Below are positions 1 to 12,463 of a stretch of DNA of 64,000 nt, piece after piece (position 1 is the stretch's first letter; the number at the start of each line of letters is the position of its first letter). This stretch comes from Selaginella tamariscina (Eukaryota; Streptophyta; Lycopodiopsida; Selaginellales; Selaginellaceae). The notes under the pieces were generated by a model that was not told the DNA's origin, did no database searches, and saw only the letters and a list, made by a program, of their open reading frames with translations. The stretch covers positions 310,001-374,000 of the forward strand of contig PUQB01000079.1 of assembly GCA_003024785.1 (NCBI GenBank), in the 5' to 3' direction. Both the position numbers and the translations under genes were made by a program.

Positions 1-264
1 GGCATGTTACAGTTCTTTCCAAGTCTGGATGTACAACAGATATGACCGTTTGAGGCATTCTTGCTGGATTCAGGTATAATGTGTGTTTGTTATTCACAAG
101 AAGGGGATGAATAATTGTCACCAGTAGTAGGAGGGGTGCATTTTTATCCTCGAGAAGGGTAGGAGACAGCGCAACTGTGTCAGGTGACACACCGTTTTGT
201 CTGCATCACCTAACTTACTTGTGTTTTTACTCTCACAGTACTGACTGAGTGGTGAAAAAAAACA

Positions 265-3200
265 ATGCCAGCGTCTGCATCGAAAGCTCCAAGTCCACAT
301 GGAGTAAGATACAGCAGTGCGAAGAAGAACGGGTGCTCGCTAGGGAGCATTTTCGACAGCCCGGCTGCTTTTGAGGACTCACTCGACAGGAAGAAGATCG
401 ATTTCTGTAGCAGAATCGACATGCTGGAATGCCAGATCAGAAGCATGGACACATGGGTCGGAGAAAGCAGAACGACTTTCCAGAAAGTGGCCCATTACAG
501 AGATTCCGACTCCACTTCGGACCGTGCGAAAGCGCCTCGGACACGGACAAGGAGGAGCAACAGTGAAAGCAGCTACAATCCGTCTACAACAGTGATCCCC
601 TCGTGTAGAAGGAGGCTTGAGTTAGATGTTCCAGTAGCAACCGTGCCTCTTCTGGATGACTGCGAGATCTTCTCGGACAATTCGAGGTCTGGTAGAGACG
701 AGTGCATGGAAATGGATTTCATGGGAACCGGATCTACCGCGGATTGTACTCGACATACTCCTTCGCCATCTCTGAGATCTCTGGAGGATCTGGACAGCTC
801 AATCGGCAGTGTGGAGCTCGAACAGGAAAGCTTCTCAAGGGGGCGGTCACTGAGGGGAACGCTGAGAGACGGGCAGTATTCCGTATATCCAGGTTGGTCG
901 CGCTCTTACAAGTCGCTCTCCCAGGAGAATGGCAGATTCAGGACGTCACTCCACCAGCATCTCGTAGGGCAATGCAGACATCGCTCCACTGCTCTCGGAT
1001 GTGGTTCAGCCAGGAGCCTTAAGTTTTGTCTCAGTACGAAAGCTCTCAGCAGTGTTGAAGATGTAAAGGCTCCATTGTTAAAGCCACAGAGAACTCTCAC
1101 AAAGCACTTCCTGGTCAAGTGTATCCAGAAGGGAATCAAGTGTTTGGCTTGTAATGGTAACACACACGCACACACACGCGCACACACTAATGTGTATATG
1201 TACCAGGTGTGTTGCAGATTGGGATACCGAGGTTGCACCAGATGGTACTTCGCAAACCGAGGAAGTTAGTCTTTGGGAGGGGAAATAAGAGTGTCTCTGA
1301 GGTTGCAACGGTTCAGTCGTCACAGAGTAACTCCTGCCAAGAAACTACTACATGTTTGATCGGTTATCTTCAAGGTATTGTCAGGCATGGTGTCACTAGC
1401 TACAGCTTTTGGATGGATGGTCTTAATGAGGTGTTTGTCGCCAAGTTCTCAAGGTATTCACACACACACACACACACACACATTGTGCACTACATAAAAC
1501 AGCATCTCTCTCTCTAGTTTTGATGTTCTTATTTAACATAAAGCTACTTTTAACTTTGTCGTTGTCACTATCATAGTTATAGTCATTGTCACTGTTATAC
1601 ATAAAACAACCTCTCTTTCATTGAAATATACATCAAAGCACACTTACAAACGTACACCCACACACGCACACAAGTCAGTTAAAATAATATACTGTTGCTG
1701 CTGGTATAGTTTAACTAAACACCTGCTCTGCGATATGCCCTGTCTGTGCATATGTTAATCATGTTAAAAAAAAGAAAAAGTATTATGATATATATACACA
1801 GGGAGCAGCAGAAAACTGTTTCATTCTACACCTGTAAGGGCAAGGAACGATCAACGTGGCGGCACAGGATGAAGACGCGTGTGGTGAACCTGGTGGGAAC
1901 GATGAACTTCGGGTGCCACGTGTATTCGGAGGTAGACTCCAGAGGCAAAGTTATGCACTACATGGACTCGGAGTTTACCTTGTTTGATGAGAAGCAGGAG
2001 TTCCGTCCACAGCACTCTCTTCTGGGCTGAACAAGTATAAGCCTTGCAGGTTGATCAAAGCTCTCTGGAGAAGTCCTTGGGAAGGTGCGTATATTCATTC
2101 ACACACACACGTGTGCGTGTGTGTTTACTGACGTATATCATAAAGTATCTTCTTTTCTCTCTCTCTGAATATTGTATATTATTATATATACATTAAACGT
2201 GCAGTATAATATAGAATATACTAAAGACATATATAATGTAGTATATCCATATGTAATGTAGTACATACTGTAGCATATATAGATATAATCATTCTAGCAT
2301 GTGGAAACATACTGTAGTATATATAGATAATAATGTAGCATGTGTCTTGCAATAAAATTAAAAAAGAAAATATTTGCACTGCCCGGGAATCGAACCCGGG
2401 TCTGTTCCGTGGTAGGGAACTATTCTACCACTAGACCAGCAGTGCTTAACATGAAATGTTTTTAATAATTCATAATGATAATTGATTAATAAGGATATGC
2501 TGTACTATACCACCCACATATTACTCATCTGTATACGTACGGAATGCATATGTGTGGATATGTACACGTATTCTGCTAATGTAGTATATATTATACATGT
2601 AATATGCTGCATGAGTTATTCTATCTATCTATCTATAGATAGATAGAGAGAGAGAGATCTGTACGTGCGCGCGCGCGTCTGTCTCGAGTGTATATTCTAC
2701 ACTATATTAATGTAATGTACAAGCATGTCTATATAAAAGCCGCGCGCGCGCGTGTGTGAGAGAGAGAGAACCTGGCTGTTCCTGCACATCCAAGATACAG
2801 ATATTGACATTCCTAGCATTATACATTTAAATCAGCATCATATATCGTGCACACACAGTACTATACGTGTGTGTGTATGTGTGTGTGCGTGCGTGCTGAT
2901 TTATTCTGTAGGTAATGAAAGAGAAGCAGGGACCAAGTGCAAGAAAGAGCTGGGTGCAGTTGTGATAAGAGTCCCATTAGAGGTTAAGAAGGCCAAAAAC
3001 AGCAACGGTGTTTACAATAAAAAACTATTAACAAAATGGGATGGTGTATTGGGAAATTCTAAGGGGGAGAGTGTACATGTTATATTGCCAAGGGGTGATC
3101 ATGGCCATCCAATCTGTGGCTTGGAAGGTCCTCGGCCGTGATCGAACGGTGGAGGTCTGGTGGCTTGTGTGACTGTGGTAGCTGGGATTTGGGTTGTGGG

Positions 3201-3611
3201 ATGGTTACACTTTCCTCGAGTTGGCGTTTCAAAGAACAGCATCTTAACCTTGTTTTAGAGGTGTGTTGTGGGTGCGTGCGCGTGTGTGTGTGTCGAGTTT
3301 AACACGCGCACACACACACACCCATACATACTTGCATTGATACGTATACTGTGTATGCAGGGGAGCAACAGAAGGTAGTGGCTATGAGTTTGGTTCCATG
3401 TAACAAGGAGGGACTGTACCGTCTAAGTTTCCAGAGACCGTTGGTGGCAATTCAAGCTTTCGCAACCGCTGTCGCTATTCTGCACACCAAGTTAAACACA
3501 GGTGAGTTTAGTTACTCTAGTCATAACGATCAGACTAAACTCCCGGTTACGCTAATTAAGAGCAGCTTTACACATCCTAATCCACCCCTTTCTCCTAATG
3601 ACCGTCTTTGA
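265..3611 (+). CDS. DUF3527-family plant protein, five exons, frame disturbed
   Basis: I read five exons: 265-1156, 1207-1453, 1802-2084, 2912-3260 and 3361-3611. All have GT-AG borders. Phases agree at the first three junctions; the exon 4-5 junction does not settle into one frame. A likely 5' UTR splice acceptor lies at 237-238, and AATAAATAAA follows at about 3633. Exon 1 encodes a Ser/Arg-rich, low-complexity N-terminus of about 297 residues. The later exons resemble plant DUF3527 proteins, as I recall the family: a GIVRHGVTSYSFWMDG segment, FYTCKGKE, VVIRVPLEV, VILPRGDHG, a Cys-rich RWRSGG-CDCG-WDLGC block, and a C-terminal GLYRLSF...QAFA segment. Biochemical function of the family is unknown. 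Exon 3 needs a frame change near 2015-2030. Exon 4 lacks one C near 3138 that both partial copies of this exon still have. The gene is therefore either freshly inactivated or carries assembly errors. Family call fairly sure; exact end of exon 4 unsure. Confidence 0.68.
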
Positions 3612-3675
3612 CATGTATATGTAACTTGTTATAATAAATAAATCACTTTCCGTAAATTCATTGTTTATTTGAGTT

Positions 3676-3707
<32 letters not shown>

Positions 3708-4325
3708 TATAAGTGTGTGTACGAGTCTATATACGTCACATAGATGAAATAATGAGGTTGAAATGATTTCCTATTGATAAAGCCTTAATATACTGTACGC
3801 TAGAATTCATGTCTGTGTATTCGTGCATACCTTATAATATAGTTCTGTACAGAATGTACACTGTATATTATTTTAAATGGTAATATAGTACACAATTCAG
3901 CATTATCTGTATAAAAAATCAGTGTTTTCACGTGTGTGTGTGTGTGTGTGCATTTGTGGACAGATTTTTCCATTCTCCACATTATCACAAAAGGTCCATC
4001 TACATACGCTTCAAGGGCAGGCATTACATTACACTCGAATCATATACATATATAATATGCACACTGGTGTGAGAGAGAGATTGCTGATTACAAACACTAT
4101 GTGTGGGGTATATATAGACATAAAACAGGTTGACACTCCTAAATCCCCTTAAACGTGGAGTATGTCATATGTATATTGAAAGAGTATATAATTATGTTTA
4201 TATACATGGAATGCATGTGACACGTGACACTCCCCTGTGTTAATATGTCACTCTGTATATCCCTTCTTGGCCTATAGACGCTCTTAGAGGTATGAACCCA
4301 ATTATTTAAGGTTTGACTAAACATC
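2087..4325. repeat. Source block A of a three-copy segmental duplication
   Basis: This block runs from intron 3 of the DUF3527 gene, through the tRNA-Gly and the last two exons, into the 3' flank. It recurs in direct orientation at about 12840-14895 (copy B) and in inverted orientation at about 20575-22160 (copy C). Copy C matches out to the GGTTTGACTAAACATC sequence near 4325; copy B stops earlier, at the GH95 relic. Block A keeps the whole tRNA-Gly and most of the gene, so it is the likely source. Beyond the last exon the block holds (CA)n, (GT)n and AT-rich DNA and no further gene. Confidence 0.85.
2375..2445 (-). tRNA. tRNA-Gly, anticodon ACC
   Basis: The minus strand folds as a 71-nt tRNA. 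The acceptor stem is GCACTGC/GCAGTGC, all seven pairs intact. The box A region (GGTCTAGTGGTAGA) and box B region (GGGTTCGATTCCC) match plant tRNA-Gly. The anticodon stem GTTCC/GGAAC is perfect around the loop CTACCAC, which gives anticodon ACC. The usual plant gene has CTGCCAC (GCC). Compared with the common plant tRNA-Gly(GCC) I recall, acceptor and anticodon stems differ by paired changes, so structure has been kept. TTTT runs follow immediately on the minus strand, as expected for Pol III termination. The gene lies inside intron 3 of the DUF3527 gene, antisense to it. Confidence 0.88.
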
Positions 4326-7300
4326 AATTTCTTGAGTTTTTACAACTAAGAAAAGAAGCAAGACAACGTTCAAATTAAATGGTAATTTAATTGACAATTT
4401 TTATATATGTTTATACTATGCATTAGGCAGAAATATTAATCAAATTTGAAGTATAACTACTCAACTATTCCATCAATATGAAATATTATATTTCTTAATT
4501 GAATGCATAACAATCATAACGCTTTTAAAATATCAAACAATTGTTTAAATGCATTCATTTAAGACAAAAGTGCTATAAAATAACATTATTGAATAAGAAT
4601 ATGGTCATTAATATGATATTTGCATCTAAATAGGTTATGTAGTGGGATCCTACAATAATATATTAATTATCTTTATTATTTAAAATTTAAATTAATCATA
4701 ATTAACTCAAATAGGGGAGGGACATAAACAAATGCCTTAATTACTCGAGTTTTGAGTATGACAAATTGGATAACAAATCACATTATTATGCATGCTTGAT
4801 CAATAAAATCTCAAACTTGTCTAAATCACATTAGTAACTAATGTTATAAACTACTAAAATATATTGATATTAATAAATTTATTTTAAATATTTAAGAACG
4901 TTCCATACATAACAAGCATTATACAAAATTTTATTACAATGTAGTTTGTTAAATCATGTTATATTTTAAAATTCATTTATCTTGTTTTAAAAAGTTTGAC
5001 TCAAACTCTTCAAAATAATATATAAAAAGGTTTAATTTAAAATCATAATGTTTTACACAAGTTATAACCAATCTTGTGTTTAATTCATTTTTTTCTTGTT
5101 ATTTAATTTTTCTTTTATTTTTCCCTTATACTCACAATTATCTATATTTATATTATTCTTAGCCCTTACCCCAATAATAATTTAAATTGGTATTCTCAAA
5201 AACTAAATCAAATTCATTATATCAAACCAATTGTAATAATAACTCAACAAGATTATTATATAATATACTTTAAACTAAATTGTTTACACACCAAGAATAA
5301 GAGAATCAATAATGACAAAAATGAAAAATTCATAAATTTAAAATAAGAAAATTTATAGTGACAAAAATGAAAAGTTCATAAATTTAAAATAAGAAAATTT
5401 ATAGTGACAAAAATGAAAAGTTCACAAATTTAAAATAAAAAAATTAATAATGACGAAATGAAAAGTTCTTGAACAAAAATAATTCAAGGAGAAGTAATAG
5501 AATAAAAAATGCTAAAAACTAATAAAGCAAATAAATAATAAATGTAACAAGTTAACAACTACAAATTAGGTCCTTAAGCTGGCACTGCTTTCGCAAGCCC
5601 AAGGTTAACCTATTAAAAAAGTTCAATGATAAAAGGTTCCCATTGTGTAAGTTTATGAACCAGGTATTTTTATCATTCAAAAGAACCCTAATTAAAAATA
5701 AATTTTGTATATTTAATACTCATTAGTTCTGCATAAGCATGGTTCGTATTGACAAACATGGAAAACGAGTTTCTAGATGCATGTTTGAAAAACTTGTTGT
5801 CATGGATTTAACCGATTTGGATAATTCAGAAGTAAATGAAATGGATTTTGTAAATTCTTGAACCCTTATTTATTTATTAAAATGTTTACTTATATTGACA
5901 TCTTATTCTTTTATTTCAAAACACCCCAAGCAACTCTTGAGAACTAATAACATGAAAATAAAAATTTAACAAGCATATAGAGTTGTGTTTAAGTAATAAA
6001 TTTATGCCAAATAAACTTCTTTCATTCAATTTATTATTCTTTTTATCCATAAGATGTGGCAAAGAAGGCAGTCTCCATATTTCAAGCTAGTGCTACCAGT
6101 GAATTCATAACTATAGATATTTCAAACTTCCTTTTTATGCTTTAGCTTGCTTATTTACAGTTGAAAGGATAAAGTACCTTCTCTATGAATATTATAAGCA
6201 TTAGCTGTAGTGAATCTTTGTGGCATTAAATCCTTTTGTGCATGGCACAACAAAACTTGTTCGTGAATGATGAATTTAAATCAATTATTGATTCATCTAG
6301 TTATCAGAGCTAAGATGAAGGTGCTAAAAATCAATTCAAAAACTTGAAAAAACATCATTCCTATCGACAAATGTGTTTTTTTGTAGCTTTATTTGAAAAA
6401 GCCACATAGCAATTAATCAAAATCTAAACATTAAAAAAGTCACCAAAAAACCATTATAAAACTAGTACTTAGCCAAACACAAAGTATGTTTATTAGTCAC
6501 TTTAAAAGCCATGTGAAAAGCCCTATTGGCTACCCACTATCCACTTAAAAACAAAAAAGCCATGTAAAAAGTATAATAATTAGCCACCAAGAAAACAATC
6601 AATTAATTAATCAATAGGTATGTCACTTTAAAAGTCATATGAAAACCGTATTGGTCCACTTGAGAAAAAAAATACACAAAATACATGGCAATTAACTATA
6701 TATTTAGCACTAGAACAAGCCACCTTTAACTTGTAAAAGCCCCAAATAAGGCCACCTACATTAAGCCACTATATTCTTAGTAAAAAGCCACCAAAATAGT
6801 GCCATAAAAAATTGCATAAAAAACCACTTGAAAAGCCACTTAAAAAAGCCCTTAAAGAAACCATTCATGATAGTGACTTCTTAAGTGGAAAGTCTTAGGG
6901 TAATCAATAGGCCTTTTCACATGGTTTTTATTTTTATAAAAAATCACTTAATTAATTTTTCTGTGATTTTAAATCTCGTGACTACTTAAACATCTAAAAT
7001 AGACATTCGAAATCGTATTAGAAAACTTAACATTACTCACACATGATGATGATGCCAGATAACAATAATGTATTACCACATGGTAGCCTTTTTAATTAAA
7101 ACTCTAACATTTAATATCGGAAGTTATGTTTCTTAATTGTTTAAGAAGTTAACTGTGGATTATGGACTCTACTACTATGAAGGTAGCACTCGGAAGACAG
7201 TTTCTTGTTGCATGTCAAATTATTTTATCTTACATTTGCCCAAATTATTTTACTTTACATTTACACATGTTAGTATGATTTACACTTCCAAGACATGGCA

Positions 7301-8828
7301 AGTTAGTTTGCCTTGATTAACAAACTAATTTTTTGAAGTGGATCATATGATATTTTAAATTTGCACACTTTTGAAAATTTTATTTTTCTTTAAGGTGTAT
7401 GAATTTGGAATTATGCCATATAATTTAGAAATACGATGTTAATTATCAAGTTTGGGCTATAGGTCAAGACTTTGTTGACAATAGTGTTTAAACATGGAAA
7501 AACTTATGTTAATGTGCATTTTTGACTTAAAAAAAAGAGGATGAAAATTTTAATAACAAGGGTGAAACGAGTTCTTATTATAACATGTTTTTGAAGTATA
7601 ACTCAAAAAGTAGATTATAACATTGGATTTATGGTATTGCTAAATAGTTGCATGTATTAACATATATTAAATATGTTATTAAGCAAAGTTGAAATTTAGA
7701 CAAAATTTTATTTAATGTTTTTATTATTTCAATGATGCTAGCTGAAGTAATATTATGTAAAATGAAATTTTATACTAATATTTATTAAGAGTAAGTTACA
7801 AAGTGCAAAGAAAGAATCTACATAAATAAAAAATAATAGGTAGTGCTCAGATTTGATTTATTATGTTCAAGTGACTTGATTTAAACAAGTATAACATTAA
7901 ACTTTAATTAATTCTAAATAAGCACTTTATGTTTAATGTTGGGTATGGCATGTTCTCTAGACCATTATCCACAAGTCATTATACTTATACTCATGTGTGT
8001 TGCAAGCAAGAGGGTGGAATGCAAATGTTTCTGCTATAAACAATATAGAGGAAATTATATATTTATGTGAATATGAGAAATACTAGTAGCTGTTATGCTG
8101 TTTTTTCTCTTATTAAATCTAAGATTTCTAGATCATTTGCTTCTAATTTACTTTGAAATTGTTTATATCTTAAAAAGTAATACTGAACTCATACTTGTAC
8201 TCGAACGCGTTCAGGTCTCTATTAACATTTCTTTCACAAGGCCCAAAGGGTATATCCACACAATTATATGCTCATGATTCCAAATGGACTGATGTACAAA
8301 AAAATATAATAAATAATATATAATATATAATATTTATACAATAGCAATACAAAAGTTGAAATGTCCTTTTGAAAGAATGCTAAAATAGACCCGAACACGT
8401 TCTTATACAAGTATAGTCCGATTCTGAACTTTCTAATTTAATTTATAACTTGCAAATAGACAATATTTATTTATTCTAATTAAAATAATAAAGTGAAATT
8501 GATGTCGCTCAAAGCTTTATACGTTTGACATGTACAACTTTATTAATACATTCTAATACACCTTCATATTATTAATATATTTTAAATTTTAAAAAAATTA
8601 ATTGCTGAAATAAATTAAAAACTTAATTAAACCATATTCTTAATATTTATTGCATTTTCGTTTTTTCTTAAATATGAAGTATTATTAATATATTTTAGTT
8701 AAGTGGTATTTACATTAATCATATAATCGTACATATTTTAAACTTTTACGATTAGCATGTTTTAACTAAGATTTAAGATTAAAATAAGTCATTTCAATTA
8801 AAACATTTCTTTAACATTTTAGTATATT
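4326..8828. other. AT-rich intergenic DNA, no gene seen
   Basis: Very AT-rich sequence without a coding region I can support. It contains a 46-bp tandem repeat at 5313-5470. From about 6390 to 6860 a loose AAAAGCCAC-type motif recurs many times, like an eroded tandem array. The short open frame at 8095-8277 has no recognisable features. Old transposon debris is likely but cannot be assigned to a family. Confidence 0.5.
5313..5470. repeat. 46-bp tandem repeat, about 3.4 copies
   Basis: Units starting TGACAAAAATGAAAAGTTC begin at 5313, 5359 and 5405, and a diverged partial unit begins at 5451. The spacing is exactly 46 bases each time. The unit is AT-rich and noncoding. Confidence 0.85.
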
Positions 8829-9279
8829 ATTAAAATATTCTAAATGCTTTAAATATAATTTAAACAGTATAATTAACTAGGTATGCTGTGATCTGAATCA
8901 GAGGTAAGCCGTTTAAGCCAGCAGGTGCGTTGGGTTCGAACCACGTTCATTTATCCAGAATATATTATGTCCACGGGTTGCTGCGTATACAGAGAGAATT
9001 TATACATGTGTGTGTACATAAAGAAAATATATACGTGTGTGTCGTAGAGAGTGTTCACGTGTGTGTGAGTTAAAGAGAGCGTACAAATTAAATAAAAGTT
9101 CCTCTTTAACTCCAGATAATGACAGTCGTCCCTGTATGTTAATAATAATAATCAATCCAAGTATATCTCCTAACGTTCTGTGTATATTCATGCATCAAAT
9201 CTACTATATGAGAGATGCATAATCTTCTGGTTAATAAGATTGAATTCTTGAATACATATGGTTGTGAGTGTGTTGTGTA

Positions 9280-9678
9280 TCATAATTTAAAGAGACACAC
9301 ACACACACACACCAATGCACAGACACTATCTGTGTTGTAAAATGCGTGTGTGTGTTTGTCAGTGCTATGACCAATATAAATAACTACGATGCACCCTTGG
9401 ATCCACGCAAGGCTATTAGGCATACCATGTAGCAAATTTTCAGCTCCCGCCAATTCCCCCAGCTTTAGCAAACACGATAACCATGCAAGCGTAGTGATCC
9501 ACATTTGACGAGATACCACGGTATGGACCAGGGTGCTCACAAGCCAGAAATACACACAAGTATGTGGCTTCACGTTTCGTAACCTGAAAGCTGTATATGT
9601 ACGCTTTTGTATAATTGTCGATTCAAACACAGACAATTGTATGTATACAGTTTTACATCCGTTTGCGCTCAATAGCAA
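9280..9678 (-). CDS. Short open frame with a PPR-like stretch, left copy
   Basis: A 132-codon frame on the minus strand. It has a near-identical partner at 25046-25452 (+) in the other arm. I do not recognise the protein as a whole. One stretch (LLKLGELAGAENLLHGM) resembles the second helix of a plant pentatricopeptide repeat, so this may be a PPR gene fragment. The C-terminal end runs into a (CA)n tract read as Cys-Val repeats, which is unlikely to be real protein. It is probably a pseudogene fragment carried along with the duplication. Confidence 0.25.
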   Translation of the reverse strand: MLLSANGCKTVYIQLSVFESTIIQKRTYTAFRLRNVKPHTCVYFWLVSTLVHTVVSRQMWITTLAWLSCLLKLGELAGAENLLHGMPNSLAWIQGCIVVIYIGHSTDKHTHAFYNTDSVCALVCVCVCLFKL

Positions 9679-9859
9679 GCATTAGATGTCAACTGCCTGC
9701 AACACATACAGCAAAAGCATGCTGGACGGTGATTACATGCAACTTGAGAGCAAGAAGGGATCGTTATGTACATTAGATGGGTAGAGAACGAGTCGTCAAG
9801 AAAGATGGCTATTCAAAGCGAGGCCTGAAAGGCGTATCTATAACACACAGAAGACCTCA

Positions 9860-9915
9860 GATAAGCAACTTGAGTTCATCGTGGATGCATGGCTACAAGT
9901 CATCCAAGTGGACGC
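9860..9915 (+). pseudogene. Ariadne-like fragment, left copy
   Basis: The frame reads QLEFIVDAWLQVIQ after a KTSDK lead. This resembles the Ariadne-domain segment of plant ARI proteins (ESQLKFILEAWLQIIE as I recall ARI8). The neighbouring RBR copy contains the paralogous QLEFIVDGWKEIV. The fragment is on the strand opposite to that copy and about 800 bases away, so it comes from a second, diverged Ariadne gene. No other domain is seen. Confidence 0.4.
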
Positions 9916-10039
9916 ATCCGCACGGTTTCTACACCCTTGACAAAGAAAGAATTACTTTGAGCTACATGATTGTGCAGAGAAAACAGTCTTACTTTTACTT
10001 CTGTAGTAAAAAAGTTTCTTCTCTCTCTCTCAATATATA

Positions 10040-10075
<36 letters not shown>

Positions 10076-10097
10076 GCGCAATAGCTCTCACACCTGA

Positions 10098-10726
10098 TAA
10101 TTAATTAAATGCAATCTAATCATTTATCTTTATAAATACTATGCATAGAACAATCATCATTTGTGTATAAACATCAATTGACAATCCTTCAAACCGTCAA
10201 TCCTGAACGACGTTTACACGCGCATATGTAAAGTAACCGTCAATTCTTCTTATAAATATTACGTTCTACTTACGTTATTCAAAATAAATAATTTTAATAT
10301 ATGCCAAAATATGTCAAGTTTAATCTTAGAATAATAATAATATATCAGAGAAACATTCAAAAAATCTAAATCAGTATTTAAAATTAAAATTTTCATTTCA
10401 ATTAAGTAGATTCATTATATATCAATTATTATATGTATTAACATATAAATGTGAATATATAAAAAATATATAAACATCATTCTTTAGAATACGTAATATT
10501 TGCATTGTACTACATATACATATATTTATGTGTATCTGTATATATGTATGCACATATATTATATACATATTAATACTATCTGTGTTTAAAAATACGTAAA
10601 AGTAATTATAGTAAACACTTATGACAAACGCACACGCACTACATGTACACACATATATAAGTAAATTAAAATTTCCTTTAAGCACTTCATACACACCTAT
10701 ATATATAGGCAACTGTGAGAATGTAG
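10098..10726. other. AT-rich DNA within the left arm, no gene seen
   Basis: The stretch is AT-rich and matches 24040-24660 in the other arm. It has long TATA-rich runs. The 112-codon open frame at 10422-10760 (-) is low in complexity and is not conserved as protein in the right arm. Confidence 0.5.
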
Positions 10727-12398
10727 CTATATCTTTTTCAAATCTCTGCTGAGTAAGCACACCTCACAATCTAGCACCTGGAACGTGTTCACAAACTTAC
10801 ACCCCTCGCACATCCATCCACGTCCTTCCTCAGCTGACATCTAGCTTGCCAGCTTTCCTCAGCTGCCCAGATTGCCTTTAATGTATTGCAAGCTCTATCC
10901 CTTAATGCATTCTCTCTGGAAGAAACAACATCCACGTCGATCAATCCAATCTCTAATGAGTTTGCGAGGTTCTCCATATAGTCCTGGTTGCTCTAACTAA
11001 GGTCACCACCTTCTGCTTATAGTCCATAAAAAACAGTCTCTCTTTCACCTTATCCTCATTTCTTTCTCCACATACTCGTGAAGTCGCTCCAGTGAGGTCG
11101 CTGCAGACTCCTGTGATGGTTGTATAGCTGGATCTTACCATGATTATCTTTCTCGGAACAGAGGTAGTAACCATAAGCATATACCCACTTAAGAATCCTC
11201 CTGCTTCTGACTATCTCCTTCCATCCATCCACTATAAACTCCAACTGGGGACGCTCTATATTGTTGTCAATACCCAACTGGATTAGAATAGTGGGTATGT
11301 TCAAGAGATCCTGTGCTGCCTTTTCCTGAGATCTGCAATGTTCGGTAAAACGCGCAAAGAAGTGTGCATAGCGTTGTGTATCTACCCTTGCCTTGTGACG
11401 ATCGTTTAACACGGTCTCCTCGCCCTTGTATGTGTTGCAGTCTGTGTGTTTTGTCCAGTCATTTAGGCAGATCCAGCAAAACTCGTAATGCAAGGAGCCG
11501 TACATGTCATGTGCATGCAGCCCAGGTTCTTCTCTATCGGCCTCTTGCATTTCGGACACGGCTTTGTGTAAGCCGTCATCCACGTTGTTCTCCGCCTCGG
11601 AGTGGTTCTTCTCGATCCATTTGGTGGCAAGCTCGCATGAGAGAGGCCTGTGTGGCTCCCTCAGACACCCCCAGCAGAAGAGAGCCAAACACTTGCATGT
11701 CACTTCTGCATCATCCCCCTCTTCAACTATTTGCAACCTGGTGCAGGGCACCACTTGAGGTTCCTTCGGCTCTCCACAAATGACTTCAGAAGGTAGTTCT
11801 TGAACTTGTCAATGTACGAGTTCGCAACCAGAGATATTACCATCGCGTCTGGAACTGCTGCCCTGCACTTAGGCTGAGGGCATCGGATAGTCACGCAACC
11901 AGGGCCATCTGAGATTGCAGTTTCCAGATACAAAACCCAGCATTCCTTACAGAAGCCATGCTCTTTACAGAGAGCGTACCTTGCTTCCTCTGAAGGTTCA
12001 AAACATATGTTGCAGAAAATATGCCCTTGCACAGGTTGATTAAGGGAAATAACCACCCCAGTTTTCTCACGAACCCTAGCCTCGTCCGTAAACCATTCCT
12101 CAGTCAATTGTTGATGCTCCCAATTGAAGTAACGTAGCAATAGACTGGCTTCTCCAGTGCACACAGACAGAAGAGCAGAGGTTTCCTGTATTACCGCAGA
12201 TTGCATAATATCAATGTCATCTTGTTCCAATGTCTTGCTGATCCTCTTGCTGCTACTCGCATCTTCTATATTGTGATAGTAATTCTCATCTTCCTCGATG
12301 CCATTGTCAGATGAATCACCGTCATCATCATCATACTCAAAATCGGTAGCGTCTTCTTCGATGTAATCCTCCATCCTAAACTTAGAAGTCGTATGCAT
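10727..12398 (-). pseudogene. RBR (Ariadne/ARI8-like) E3 ubiquitin ligase, left copy, broken
   Basis: RBR ligases take ubiquitin from an E2 onto a RING2 cysteine and pass it to a substrate. Reading down from 12398, I see an acidic N-terminus, a UBA-like region (LLRYFNWEHQQLTEEW), RING1 (CNICFEPSEEA...CKECW), an IBR (CKCLALFCWGC), RING2 with catalytic [18 protein letters not shown], and an Ariadne domain (LKWVYAYGYYL). A C-terminal RanBP2-type finger (WMC-x2-C-x10-C-x2-C) ends it. The order and length (about 550 codons) fit plant ARI7/8 proteins. The locus has no introns, unlike the plant genes I know, so it looks like a retrocopy. A five-base loss before RING2, a change after WCPAPGCK and others later break the frame. 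The first shared start could be the internal ATG at 12374 (MEDYIEED). Confidence 0.85.
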
Positions 12399-12463
12399 TT
12401 GTGTGCTTACGTTCGTTAGTATGTTACCTGAGAGATTGTGGAACCCTAGCCTAGGTTGACCTT

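Noticed and set aside
6298-6315. TTATCAGAGC, like a primer-binding site for initiator tRNA-Met of an LTR element.
   Set aside because: No LTR pair, protein domain or polypurine tract could be found around it. One ten-base match in AT-rich DNA is not enough.
8881-8950. tRNA-like sequence with GGGTTCGAACCA near the outer end of the left arm (and its mate near 25800).
   Set aside because: The T-stem and acceptor do not pair and no anticodon arm forms. Only the T-loop motif is present.
11364-11783. Plus-strand open frames of 139 and 84 codons across the RBR copy.
   Set aside because: They are antisense shadows of the zinc-finger coding sequence.
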